Position numbers and translations under genes: made by a program. This document shows, piece by piece, positions 1 through 13,200 of a DNA stretch of 64,000 nucleotides. This DNA comes from Cristatella mucedo (lineage: Eukaryota > Bryozoa > Phylactolaemata > Cristatellidae). Below the pieces are notes generated by a model. The model worked only from the letters and a program-made list of their open reading frames with translations. It did not search any database and was not told the origin of the DNA. Every line of letters begins with the position of its first letter. Within the stretch, counting starts at the first letter, position 1. Where the stretch lies: NCBI GenBank assembly GCA_009760855.2, contig WPIO01000082.1, positions 907,001-971,000 on the forward strand, given 5' to 3'.

Positions 1-830
1 TCTGAAGTTTTTTGATAGATAGAAAGGAATCTCTACCACTCAGTATTCGGGCAGAATTTATGGGAACAAACTTGACGAGAGCAAGTCCAAGTTTCGAGTT
101 AAGTGCATCAACGAAGGTATCGAGGCTGGCGATTTGAGTCTGGTTGCAGATGAAGAAGACTTGCATCGCGCAAGTATTTCAAAAGTTTCTTAGCATTGAT
201 GCTTTTCAAGTTTCGTCGTCTGATGAACTCGATGCTGTCCTGCTCGTCCGATGGAACAGCAACAGTAAGCGAGTTTATGCAATGGTCTGAGATGGTTACG
301 ATCGCACAGCATGGTCAGTGGAGCAGACACCCTTGGGATAACAAGATCCAGCATGTGCCTAACTATATTGGTTGCTTGACTAATGTGATTATTGGAGTTT
401 CAGGAAATTATTAATGGCCTGTTCCACAGGCATTTTCTGGTGAGAAACTCCAAAATTCCTTACATAACAAGCTTAGCCAGAAGGAGGCCGCTTCTTCACA
501 ACTTCGAGAGGCATAGTCTTTGATGGGAATCAAATGCCAACTGATTCAAATGATAGCCCATGTGAAAAAATTGAGGTGCTATAGCCAAGCAATTCATGAA
601 CAATAACAGCAATCCCACCACCCATCTTCTAGGACTGCATCGTCTGAAAGAATGTGAAACCGGATTGGGTGGTCCTGTCTGTCTGCTTCTCCCATCTGTG
701 ACCTGCTGGCTCATTCATTTGCGATCCCCTGCTGCCAAACTGCAGCAGCAGCAGCACCACCACCACAAACACCAGCTGCCACAAAGCTTAATTGAACTGA
801 TCCTGTCATTAGATAGCTAACAAACTAATT
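1..830 (+). pseudogene. Degenerate coding remnant, family unknown
   Basis: Three plus-strand frames each look protein-like over part of this stretch and follow one another, as in a frameshifted coding copy. About 29-187 contains INEGIEAGDLSLVADEEDLH. About 200-410 contains FMQWSEMVTIAQHGQW and HPWDNKIQHV. About 596-820 contains GGPVCLLLPSVTCWLIHLRS followed by Gln and His runs. Stops and frame changes separate them. I do not recognise the family. It could be a processed pseudogene or a decayed transposon ORF. Confidence 0.35.
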
Positions 831-1166
831 CCCCATTGCCATGGGTAGCCACGAGATATTGGCCGGCGAATTAGGTTTGTTTAACTTTGGTTTAGCTGGA
901 GGGCAAAGCATGCGCTGGCAATGGCTGGAATGAGTGAGCCAGGGCTGCTTTCCTACTTCCTGACCACTGTGTTTATGAGGCCTGGCGATGCAACTCTCAT
1001 CAGAACCAGCACCCCCCCATTGTATGCCCGTTGCAGCAAAGGGTGGTGCACAGGCTGTGAGTCAGCTTGATGGCAGCACTTCTTTAGAGTGCCGAGCAGT
1101 CTGACCAGCTGCTGCTTACGATGCACTATGAAGCTTATGGCTAGCTGCCTCGGTTCTACATTTTAG

Positions 1167-1248
1167 GAGGCAAAGAGCCTGCGCGAGCTCTATCTGAACA
1201 AGAATAATCTTGGTGAATATGCAGGCGAAGTCCTTGGACCAGCTATAG
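1167..1248 (+). CDS. LRRC74: LRRC74 exon a (first in window)
   Basis: Follows acceptor CTACATTTTAG and ends at donor G|GTACGA. Starts in phase 0 and ends in phase 1. Encodes one LRR containing LRELYLNKNNLG followed by EVLGPAI. The split glycine codon is completed by the next exon. Confidence 0.75.
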
Positions 1249-4200
1249 GTACGAACATCGCCCATAGAGATTGATGTAGCATTACTGCTGGTTGCAACTG
1301 TCTGAACTGTGCTGTCTGAAATTTCACGAGGACAATGTGCACAAGTCAATTTTTATAGCACTTCTCAATGTTCAGAGTGAAGCCTCATTTTGGTCCTATT
1401 GGTCAAGGAAGATTCGTCTTGAAGAGTTTATGCAGTGCTTGTGCCGTTGCTGATGCGCACGAAAAGTATTGATGAACCACCAGCAGGCTTTACATGTGCT
1501 AGACACTCCCAATAGAACACTGTAGTGGTAGAAAGGAAGATGTACCAGCCGTGGCATCATTTGAAGCGAACCATAGACCTCCAAAACCTGAAGCATGAGT
1601 TACGGAAACTCACTCATCTCAGCTAGCTCTTATCTACTTCTCGTGTCTTATTCAGGCATGTTTAGTTTGCAGGTGCTCTATATAATGGCTTTGAAATAGT
1701 AGCTGCAACAGTAGGATGGGCTGCAACTGTGACACTTTGCGTTCCTGCGTCACAGACTTTCCCTAATGATGCCTCAGCTGACTTACTCACGGTAATGCCG
1801 CTTAGGTTATAATTGATGAATCAGTGGAAGAAACAAATTATAAGTAGTCACAGCAAGTCCTCCAATTATAGGGCGAGAATTTCAAGTAAGTGCTAAACGT
1901 CTATAGCATACTTGTTTTTGCAAGCCTGGAGCCCAATAACATACCTTGCAATAGTGTAGTTGTAGAAATCAATTTCCAAAGATTTTCTAAAATCTGTTTT
2001 GTAAGGAAGTTCGCCGAGTTTATTTTGTTAACATCCATTAAATGCTAGCTTACTCATGTCCAATTTATTAAATGGTACAAGCTTAATTGAAAACTGATCG
2101 CAGACATTTTTTAGTCAATCTAGAGCAAATACTTGTTGATACAGATTCGGATACGCAAATGCTTTCTCTTAAAACTGGCAGTGCGGCTCGTCGCAGACAA
2201 AGAGCAACAGCTCCAGACTAGGCTTGACATTAATTATCTCATCCACACTTACGTCCAGCTGAAGCTAGCCATGAGGTCAGTGCCAAAAATTGTCAAAAAA
2301 CATCTTGCTTAATTTCAAAATACCACTAAAAATACATCCTTTTTGTCCTACTGATCTATATATTATTCAATTGAATATAATAACTTTAATAATCTTTACA
2401 TTTATTTAGATTTTAATGTCTTACAGTGGATTCTCCATTTCCAGTGCGATACTACTTGGTCAATCGTGCCGTTTTAATTAGAAAACGAAGCTAGCACTAT
2501 ACTTTAGCAATGCTTACTCCCCCACCAGGCTAAGCATCGTACCACCCACTTTTTCGAAAACTAACTTTTACCTATACCTTTTACAAACCTTAAATCCTGT
2601 GGAGACCGTGCAATTAGTTCGTATGCTCCCAAAGCCTGGAACTCATTCTCGACTAGAGTCACAACGTCTCCTGACTTGATCACATTTAAAAAGAATCTTA
2701 AAATACATCTATTTATAACAGCATTTAGTGGGTCCCTATGATTTGCCCTTTATGTGCTTATGTGGATGCTGCCACCAACCACATTTGCATGCTGACCCTG
2801 TGCATGTCACCACTAACCATGTTATTCTTGTTGTGTATTGAGCATGCTACCGTTAACCATTCGATTCGTGCTTCATCATGTATTGATGACATCCGCACAT
2901 GGATGACAGCAAATTTTCTAAAACTAAACGATGATAAAACTAACTTACTAGTTATAGGCAAACCCAGTGTGATTCAGAAATTGGAAAGGCTGACGCTCAA
3001 AATTGGCTCTGCCAGAATATCTGCTGTTGAATCAGCTCGAAATCTAGGTGCCATGTTCCAAAGTGACCTCTCGTTGGACGACCACATCAGCTCCACAATC
3101 AAGTCTGCCTACTTTCAGCTACATAACATTGCTAAAGTTCGGGCTTGTTTAGATAAAGATACCACTTCTAAGTTGGCCCATGCATTTGTGACATTCCATC
3201 TTGACTTCTGTAACTCGCTGCTTGCTGGCCTACCGCCACGTGCTATCAGGGGCTTACAGCTGGTGCAAAACTCTGCAGCTAGGCTTGTCTGTCGTGAGCA
3301 TCGCACTTGCCACATCACACCACTTCTCGCCGACCTGCACTGACTACCAGTCAAGCAAAGGATTGACTTTAAGATTTTGTCGCTCACTTTTAGGTCACTT
3401 CATTCTTTGGCTCCAGCTTATCTCTCAGATCTACTCCCCCACCAGGCCAAGCATCGCACCACCCGCTTTTCGGAATCCAACAGTCTACCAATACCTCGTA
3501 CAAACCTTAAATCCTTTGGAGACCGTGCATTAAGTTCGTATGCTCCCAAAGCCTGGAAATCACTCCCGACTTGCGTCACAACATCCCCTGACTTGACCAC
3601 ATTTAAAAAGAACTAAAAAACACACCTATTAGGAAGGCAATTAGTGGGTCCCTGTGATTCGTCCTTGATGTGCTTATGGGTGCTGACACTGTGCATGCTG
3701 CCACTAACCACATTTGCATGCCGACCCTGTGCATGTCACCCCTAGCCATGTTATTCACGTTGTTTATCAAGCATGATATTACTCAGCATTCAATCTCGTT
3801 TCCCTTTGCAGCAAATGTAAAGCACCTAGAAAGAGATTGAGTTCTCTGAGGGCGCTTTATCAAGTGCATTATTATTATTCATTTGAAGCAGTTGTAAAGT
3901 GCCTACAAATAGATTGAGTTCTCTGAGGGCGCTTTATCAAGTGCATTATTATTATCATTATTATTATTATTGTTATTATTATTATGCCTTAGCTGCAACA
4001 AAGTGTCGTCACAAAGGAGTAAGAAGGTCAAGCTGAAGGAGTAGGAGGAAAAATGTAAAATAGGAAGTGGACTAATCTGTTTAATATGCTGCAAGAAGCT
4101 GCCAGTTGCGATGCTTCCCTGCCGTGGTCACAACATAGTGAAAGCATTGGCTCGATAGATGACTAACAATTAGAACGCTGAGTCAGCCGAAAGCTTATGC

Positions 4201-7200
4201 TTCGTGCATGTTGTCTTTCAATATTTACAAAGCAGTTTAAGAAAAGCTTTATTCGGCTGCTCTTTTTGGATTGATGGATATCGTTCTTCGGTCTTACCTG
4301 GTTTGAGGCTGACTGGCATTGTGCCATCTGAAATGACAGTAATTTTCAAGGGATGCCATTTCGCTAGTTATTGGTACATCAATCAGAATCTTAAAGGGCA
4401 GTGTAAGTGCATGTTGGTAAGCTCTTATAAGCAGCATTCGAGTTGCAAGCTATTACCTACAAATCCATTCTTGGCAATTACAGAGTGTCGTGTATTAAGT
4501 AAATCACAAGCTGGCATCTGAGGGCCTATGAAGAAATAGCTGGCTGCAGATTCTGATACCAATCCTATAAGGGCTGTTTGCCGTTATGCATGATCTCCTA
4601 ATTTCCTCAAACTAAACTAAGCGACGATAAAATGAAACTAATACTCATCAGGCACCCCAATCGTGTGGCTGGACTTGAAGACTTTGCTCTTTTAATAGGT
4701 TATGCTGTTGTGCGACCATCACCGTATGCTCGAAATTTAGGTGCCGTATTCGACAGCTGCCTCGATTTTGAAAGCTTTGTTAAGAAGGCGGTTTTCACTG
4801 CTTGCCATTACGTCCGATCCTTCTCCAAGATTAGGAACCATCTTTCACGGTGGCTTGCAAACAAATTAACTAGCTCGCTGAATCTGTCTCGGCTGCATTA
4901 TTGCAATTTAATTTGTCCGGGCTACCGAAAAAAAAACCATTAGGCTACTGTAGCTGGTGATGGGTTTGGCTGCAAGACTAGTTTACAAATCTCAGTGGTT
5001 TGACCATGTGTCTCCTTTGCTCAAAGAGCTTGGATGGCTGCTGTTTGATCAACGAATACAAAGTGGAGTTCTTATGCTGACCCTCAAGGCCCACCACGGC
5101 TTGGCTCCTTCATATCTAGTTGAGCTTCTCCACCAGTTTCAGCCTTCACGTGCCCACAGATCCTGTATGGACAATAAATTAGCTGTTTCATTCTTCCACT
5201 TTAAGACCGTGGGTGACCGAAGCTTTTGCTCTGCAGATTCAAGACTGTGGAACTCACTTCCAAAGTTCTTATGCAACGACATTTACCCTCCTGCTGCCGA
5301 TTATGGCCCATTCTTTCCAGCCGTCCTGAGCTGGTACTTCCATGCTACTCAATACCCAAACTGCTCTCCTGACTCAGATATGCTTCTTGCTTTCTCTTTA
5401 TTTTATGCGAGATGAAATCTGCTGGCCACCGCATGCGTACCGAAAGCCACGCAGACTTTGAGTGGGCTATGCAAAACTCTCCTGTGTACAACCCACATAG
5501 TCTTTGCGGCTTTGTGGAGCTACAGATAGAGATACATTACTTCTCATGACTTTCAGCATTAATGGCGAATTGAATAAACAGGTCTCTTAGCACGAAGTCT
5601 AAAAGCCTGCGCAGGTAAGGTTAATTTTTTCTTAGTAATTGAGCTAGGGATTCTTCTGCTGTACGCGGAAGTCAAATTCAAGCAATGTCGTGCTACTGTC
5701 GGCTGGTAATTTAATCTGCAGGCCAGACAATGGCCAGTTCTCATGGCTAGGTAGGCCCTGCATTCACCGATGCCCAGCTGAAGCCCACCTATGATATATT
5801 TGAGTCGAACGCACGGACGAAGAGCACGACGGGAGACATGACATCTGAGCTTGCAGCATGTATTTCAATGCCGGTAGCAATGTTCTGCAAAGCAGATGTT
5901 GAACTACCCTTTTAACTGATTGTTGTTTCAGTCAGGTCCCTCGAGCTGCTACCTAAACAAGGCGTACTTCATTTATGCATGCGAGGTATTCTCTGGCGAT
6001 AAATTAGGCATGCTTATGTATTCAAAAAATATTTGACTGCAGGGGCCAACGATACACTCGAAGTTCTCGACCTAAGCTGGAATAAAATCCGCAGGAAAGG
6101 AGCAATTGCTGTGGCCAAGGGGATCAAGGTAAAGCTGCTTCTACGACTAATTAATTTAATATTACCACAATCGCATATCAAGACCTTGCATACTAGCCAG
6201 CCGTGATTCGAGATCATGTTCTTGATGCTGCTTATCCTTTTTTTTTATAGATTGTTTGCCATACATTACTGTAACCAGCTGAGTTGACCCTCAAAAAGTT
6301 AGTTAGCCCCAAGAGAGCATTGGGGATTTTTGTAGCTCTCTGTGTGACCATTGAAATAATGCACTAACGCTTATCAATGGTAAATATAGTTCCACATTTC
6401 GGGTATTTAAACAACTAACACACTCACAATTGATTTGACAATAGATGGATGCGTGCACATCCATGGATACACGCATGGATTTTACTTTCCTTTACGAGCG
6501 CTTTGTCGGTTTTCTGAATTAAATCCATGATTAGCATTGACTGCAAATGCTTGGATAAGCCACCACATCTAGTTGCAATCACCAGGTCAGAAAATTATAA
6601 AAAATCAAGGGACCAGCACCAAATCTTGCAACTAGATTGTCAATAGGTGGCAAAGGTGAAGTGGTGCAGAATGCTTAGATTTTACGGCTACTTTTTAAGT
6701 TTTCTGCAGGGATAGTTTCATGATTGATGAATATAAAATACATCCTGTCACACTGAGATGCTATGTAGCTGTGCTAGCCCACAAAATTTAAGTATAGAAG
6801 CGCTATACCTCATCTGTAGCACAAAAAACACTATTTAATTTGATGAGGTTTCTTTCAGAGAATTCAATAATAACGTAACACATATGTTGATTGATCTGAG
6901 CATTCATCTTTTCAAGGAGCTGCCGTTTATTCGAACACTCTCACATTCAGTGGCATCGTTTTGAATTTAATTTTGTTCATTTCTATATCCATTCCCCATC
7001 GTGATATCTCTCGTACGGCTCTGAAGACTGCCCTTCCTTGCTCGGGCCTAATTTTGCTTGATGTACGATTTCGGGTATTCAGGACAACATACGACTGAAA
7101 GTCTTCAATCTTTCGTGGAATGGATTTGGAGAAGATGGTGGCCTGGCAATGGCTGATGCTCTCTCGGGGAACAGTTCTCTGCTCATGCTGGACATATCTT

Positions 7201-10200
7201 CTAACCGGCTGAGCCTAAATGTTGCTATCAGACTTTCCAAGACACTTGCTGCTAACGAGACCCTCCAAACCTTGAAGGTCAGTGTACCGAAGGCTGAAGC
7301 TCTCTTAGACTACGGCTTGGCATGTGCCGGCTTTCGGAGTTTAAGCACAGACTCTGTATCCATCGAACGATGGACGGATCGGAGTCCTTTTGTTTCAGCC
7401 GATCCGCCACTCTGTCTTGTCTCCCGGGACAGGCTGACAGGCAGGATCGTTTGCCGAGCCTGTCCTTGCAGCTTGCGAAGGGTCAGCCGACGAGGCTCGG
7501 CTTGGTCCAATGCCAAATGCTGCATCAACGTGCTGGAAAGCTGTTTAGCATGTACTGACTGTGCTGCCATCCATCGAGGAATGTTTAGCTCTAGCTCGAA
7601 GATTGACTGACCACATTTCTAGAAAAAGCTTGCCAAGGCTTCGATTCTTCCTTCTCCGAAGGTTCTTGACCTTGTCCCGCTAACTATGAAGTTGCGACCT
7701 TATTTTCCTATTAGGACCGTTGTTTGCTGCTTTATAAACCGCTGGGGAGCACATGCCATAGATGGGCTAGACCTTGCCGGTGAACTGCCATTGTCTCAAG
7801 GTCAATGTCGTCCATGTAAGAATTTTCCTCAAGCTCATATTATTGTCTCGCATGCTGTAGCAGCCGTCGGCTTGTTAAATGCTTACAGCATGTATTTGGT
7901 GTAAATCCCACACCTGCACGAACTATCACCCAGGTGCTCGTTTGTGCCATTTACAATAGTCCTGCGCTTGACAGATCTTCCCAGCATTGGTTCAATCATG
8001 CCTACTCGAGAGAACTAGTTTTATGCAGCAGATAGCTTTGCCATGCAGAGACTCTAGCCAAACTGGGTGACCAAATCGTTTCGCAGAAATTTGCCTAAAA
8101 AGCCTCGTAAAAGCCTGTAATTGCACTGCCTGCTAAATGCTCATTTAGCTATAAGCTTTTGCCGATCACGAGTTCAACGCACCCAACGACTGTAAGAACA
8201 TTACCTGACTAGAATTGTTTAATAGTTAGTGAGGAAGGTAGACGTCACCTGTGCGTGTAAGTGATTTTGTAAAATCTGATAATAAGATTTGCTAATCGAA
8301 TGAGAGATCGCTTGACTCACCGATGTGAGAGCTCAATGTATTTGCAATACAGGATGTGAGAGACATATTCTCTAAAGCTCTTACACTAGTGCTTGAATGA
8401 CTGAGATCATACAGAAAAGTGGCATATAGCAGCTAGAAGTAGTAATGCATATACTATAGCCTGGGGTTGTTTAGTAGTGTTTAGTTGGTTCCATAAATGT
8501 GACCAATTCAGTACTTGACGGCGATGTAGTACTTGCTGGTCTAGCATCTCTAAGGCTAATGCCCAGCCATAGCATTTACTGGCAAAAGTTTTCCATGTAA
8601 TCTGGCTGGATCCAGCTAACTATAGTTTTGCACCCCAAAAGATTGAAATTTCTAGCTTATACATTTTCTAAATTACTAGTAATTAATTTCATGTTGTTTT
8701 AATCAGATAGTTCATTCCATTATGTAACACAATTTTTTCCTAGAGTATTACCTGCCATTTCCTAATTGTATATCCCGAGGTCGTGGGTTCGATTCCTGCG
8801 GTGGGCGATCCTTTATCGCCACTGCAAGCGGTGGTGATAGCCGTAAAGGCTCTTCTGTCGCTATACAAAAAGAGGCTGTTTAATCAGCTAGGATATATGC
8901 CTCAGAAGTACAGAAATTGGCCATTATTCCATAGAAACTCTGCCTTTGTGACCAGGACGGTGATAATGTGACATCATTCCATTTTCGAAAGGATAATGAT
9001 GAACTCGAATCTTACGGTTAACATTTAGTCAAAAATAAATGCAAATGAATAAGAATTAATATGTATTTACTTTGAAGTCTTGCAAGCAATAATCACTCAA
9101 AAGGGTTCCGAAGTGAGTAGATTTTCGAAGTCTGTGGGTATCTTGCAAATCACTTTATTGAGAAAGCCCACACGCATTGTCTTCTATAGTATTTTCTTTT
9201 GTAATGGTGTTCAAATTTCAATATATCCCGGTGAAAGCACTCACATCGCTCTTCTGGTTAAGTTCCAATATTCTCATTGAATTTGTCAGCATGAGCATAA
9301 TGAATTTTGACTTTGAGGGACACTATGTATTCCATTTTGGCATAGTTCTTACTGAGAGCCTGAACCAGCTGATCATTGTTTTCAGCCTTGTGATTGTCCC
9401 GAAAACAGGGGACTGCTGAAACGCAACTGATCGAAGTTGCTTTCTCGATCCTGTTCGGCTTCTTAGCGAATTCGGCACACTCCATGATCTTCTTTATCTG
9501 TGGTCAAACGAATAGATAAGCTTTGACTTTTGCATGCGGAAGCTGTGGAAAGACATTTAGGGTGTACTTGTAAGCTATTCCCTCATTGTCTAGAGTCGCG
9601 AAAAATAAAATTGCTCGATGAGGCCTACTTGATGTGCAGTCATGGCACCAACACTTTCTGAGGGTCAACCAGAAGCTCCCACTTGATGCTGTTCTTCCCT
9701 GTAGAAAATCGGTCCGATAATGCTCGTCATTTTTGTGATAATATGCCTTAGCGTCCCGGCTTTCACATAGGCAAAGAAAGCAAGAACACTTCTTGATGTA
9801 AACTTGTGTAATTCTCTTTGAGGTGCATAGAGTGAGCCATGTGAAGAGATGGGTACTTGTTCCCGTTATGAAGCAGCACGGCTTTCCTTGATGATCTGTC
9901 TGTGAATAGGGGTGATTCAGTGAGTTACAGGTAACTCCTATAGCCTCGAACAAATCAGCCAAATCTTTTGTTTAAGCACAGTCCATCTTGCCGACTGAAA
10001 AAGTTATAAAGAAGTTGGCGGTGCTTTCTCTGATATGTTACTTTCACACTTTCATCCGGTAAGCTCCACTCATTTAGCCCAGATGTCACAAGCTCAACCT
10101 TGAAATTGGTGAGACCAAGGTCTCTGACCTGATCGTTGTGGTTTTTCTGATTAGGAAAATATGGCTTTCTCTCTCCATCTGCATCTGTGAAATTAGAACG

Positions 10201-13200
10201 TGGATCTGCAAAATCTTCCATTTTGTCTCACTTACTGCTCTCTCCTGAAGATGGTTGACTCATATCACAGGGTTGGAGATGAGAAGCTCAGGGCAGTCTG
10301 GTCCTGGGGTGATGGATGAAGGATATGTGGGTTCATGATGGAAGGCATGCTCTTGCCAGTTTGATCCTTAGAAGGGTTCGCCATGCAGTAATAGCAGTTG
10401 CGTAAGTGGTCGGTTGGTTTCCCCACATACATGGGATAGCAAACTTCACGGCTCTCTTTCTCCCCAGTACCAGACTAAATATTTCAGAATTATATAAATT
10501 AAAAAAGGATATTTCACAAATCACAAACAATTGTACGAGAAATTTCATCTATCGAGCAGTAATCGTCCACCCTACTTTCAAGAGTTCTCTTGTAGTGTTC
10601 GCATTTGAAATGAGGTAGCCAGGGCTTGGGCACTTCTATGGATACTTCTCTATAGTGTCATGTCTGCCTAATCCTCACCAATTCGAGGCACAGCACCGCG
10701 AATAACAGCAGAACCTATACAGTTTTAAAATATCGTTGTCCGACCACATCAGCAAATATTTTTTCGAATAAGAGTTATTTTCTATTTTATTTTATGCCTA
10801 AGGGATCAGTTGAGCACACTTTGAACCCAATTTAAGAGTTGTGGATCTCGACAACAATGATATGCAGCCGTAGCTAAAGCACCTCACCGAAAATTTCAAA
10901 TTTGGTCCATTCTCTACCATTGCAAGCACACATCTGGCAACTCCTAAAATCGAATGAATTCATATTTTAGCAGATGGCCCAGCCGGTTTCAAAGGTGAGT
11001 CCAAACAGAATAATAGTAATGATAATAATAATGCACTTGATAAAGTGCCTTCAGAGAACTCAATCTCTCTCTAGGTGCTTTACATTTGCTGCAAAGGGAA
11101 GCTTCATAACATTGCTAAAATTCGGGCTTGTTTAGATAAAGATACCACGTCTAAGTTGGTCCATGCATTCGTGACATCCCGTCTCGACTTCTGCAACTCA
11201 CTGCTTACTGGCCTACCAGCATGTGCGATCAGGCGATTGCAGCTGGTGCAAAACTCTGCAGCTAGGCTTGTCTGTCGTGAGCGTCGCAGTTGCCACATTA
11301 CTCCACTTCTCGCCGACCTGCACTGGCTACCAGTCAAGCAACGGATTGACTTCAAGGTTTTGTCGCTCACTTTTAGGTCCCTTCATTCTATGGCTCCAGC
11401 CTATCTGTCAGATATACTACCCCATCAGGCCAAGCATCGTACCACCCGCTTTTCGGAATCCAACAGTCTAGAAATACCTCATACAAACCTTAAATCCTTT
11501 GGGGACCGTCCATTTAGTTCATATGCTCCCAAAGCCTGGAACTCCCTCCCGACCTGCGTCAGAACATCCCCTGACCTGACCACATTTAAAAGGAACCTAA
11601 AAACACACATATTTAGGACAGCATTTTAGTGGGTCCCTGTGATTCGTCCTTGATGTGCTTATGCGTGCTGACACTGTGCATGCTGCCACTAACCACATTT
11701 GCATGCTGACCCTGTGCATGTCACCCCTAACCACATTATTCATTTCGTTTGTTTTTCAAGCATGATTTTACTTACCATTCAATTGCATTTCACTTTACAG
11801 CAAATGTAAAGTGCCTAGAGAGAGATTAAGTTCTCTGTGGGCGCTTTATCAAGTGAATTATTATTATTATTATTAATTGAATGGTGAGTAACATGGTTAG
11901 GGGTGACATGCACAGGGTCAGCATGCAAGCGACCTCAGTGTGAATAACACTTTAGTATATTAGGGTCGCAGAAAGATCCGAAATGGCCTTAGCCATCAAC
12001 GATCTCATGCCGTATACATTATTATCAGCTGCTTGACAGGGCTGACGGGTTTAACTTAGCACTTGGTTTTTCGAATGGCATCACCAGTTTTTGTTTCCGA
12101 AGTTACAAATCATAAAGTATCAGTAGAGTTGACACCCTCGTTACTCTCAATTTGGGAGCTGAAAGCCGTGGCAGTCTGCACCGGTCTCCAACTCTGAAAG
12201 CTGTTCCCTAAGCTCCCATAGCTTTGAACTTACTGCCGACTGACCGCACGACATCGTCTGACTTGATGACATTGAAGCATTAGCCAAAACCCACATTTCT
12301 GCAAAGGATTTCTCCATCAGTTTGAACTGCCTCCTGTGAGCTTATGCTTGCCGATACTGTCCAGGTTGGCACTAACCGACAGGCATCCTTTTTCAGTATG
12401 TGCAAAGTGCCTAGAAAGAGATTTAGTTCTCCCAGGGTGCTCTATAAAAATTTTTAGTACCACTATTAGTATTTTTATTGTTTGTTAGCAACTTAACATG
12501 CACGTCCCTGCCTTGTTGGTTCAACATGGATCAAAGCCTACCGTCCTTCGTTCGGCACACCCATGATGCCAATAAAAAGAATGAAGTTACAGTTGTGACT
12601 TCACTTCCTTACACCATGTTGAGCCTCTCAGCATTACCAGGTGGACTCACTATTTACACTCGACATCTCATGAACCTGCTCGTCATTTTCCAAGCGAGCA
12701 GTAGCAGAAATCTGTATGGCTAATTTAAGATTATACCTGCCAGTGACAACAGCAGCAATATTTATCTGGTGAGCGGCCTTACGAGACAAACGCTTTACTA
12801 AAAAAATAAAGGCTAGCTGATTTAACAGCCTCGTGTATATAGCAGCAGAGGAACCTCAATGCCTATCATCATCGGTTGACGACGGCAATAAAGGATTGCC
12901 TGCTGCAGGACTCGAACCTACGACCAGGCGGCTCTTGAAGAACGAGAGAGCTCAGGGGTAAGACACCCGTAAATATGTACCATTGAAATTGTGTTAAATG
13001 GAAGTTCTACTGATTAACAGCTTTGTGTCGATAGCGACTGAACAGACCAAACAGTTTTCATTCCTGCTTACAGAGGGCAATAAAGAGCTGTCTGCTTGAG
13101 GACTCAAATGCATTATATATAGGACATGAAGTGGCAAAGTGAAAGTGTCTTGACCCTGACTAATAGCCAACGGCACCTTAGCTGGCCTTCTTGCAACCTC

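Noticed and set aside
2738-3343. 201-codon frame as an independent host gene
   Set aside because: It is LINE C-terminal sequence joined by chance to the 3' UTR of the preceding LINE fragment.
7149-7610. 153-codon single-exon reading of the LRRC74 region
   Set aside because: LRR pattern stops exactly at the donor at 7277; the rest is intron read-through.
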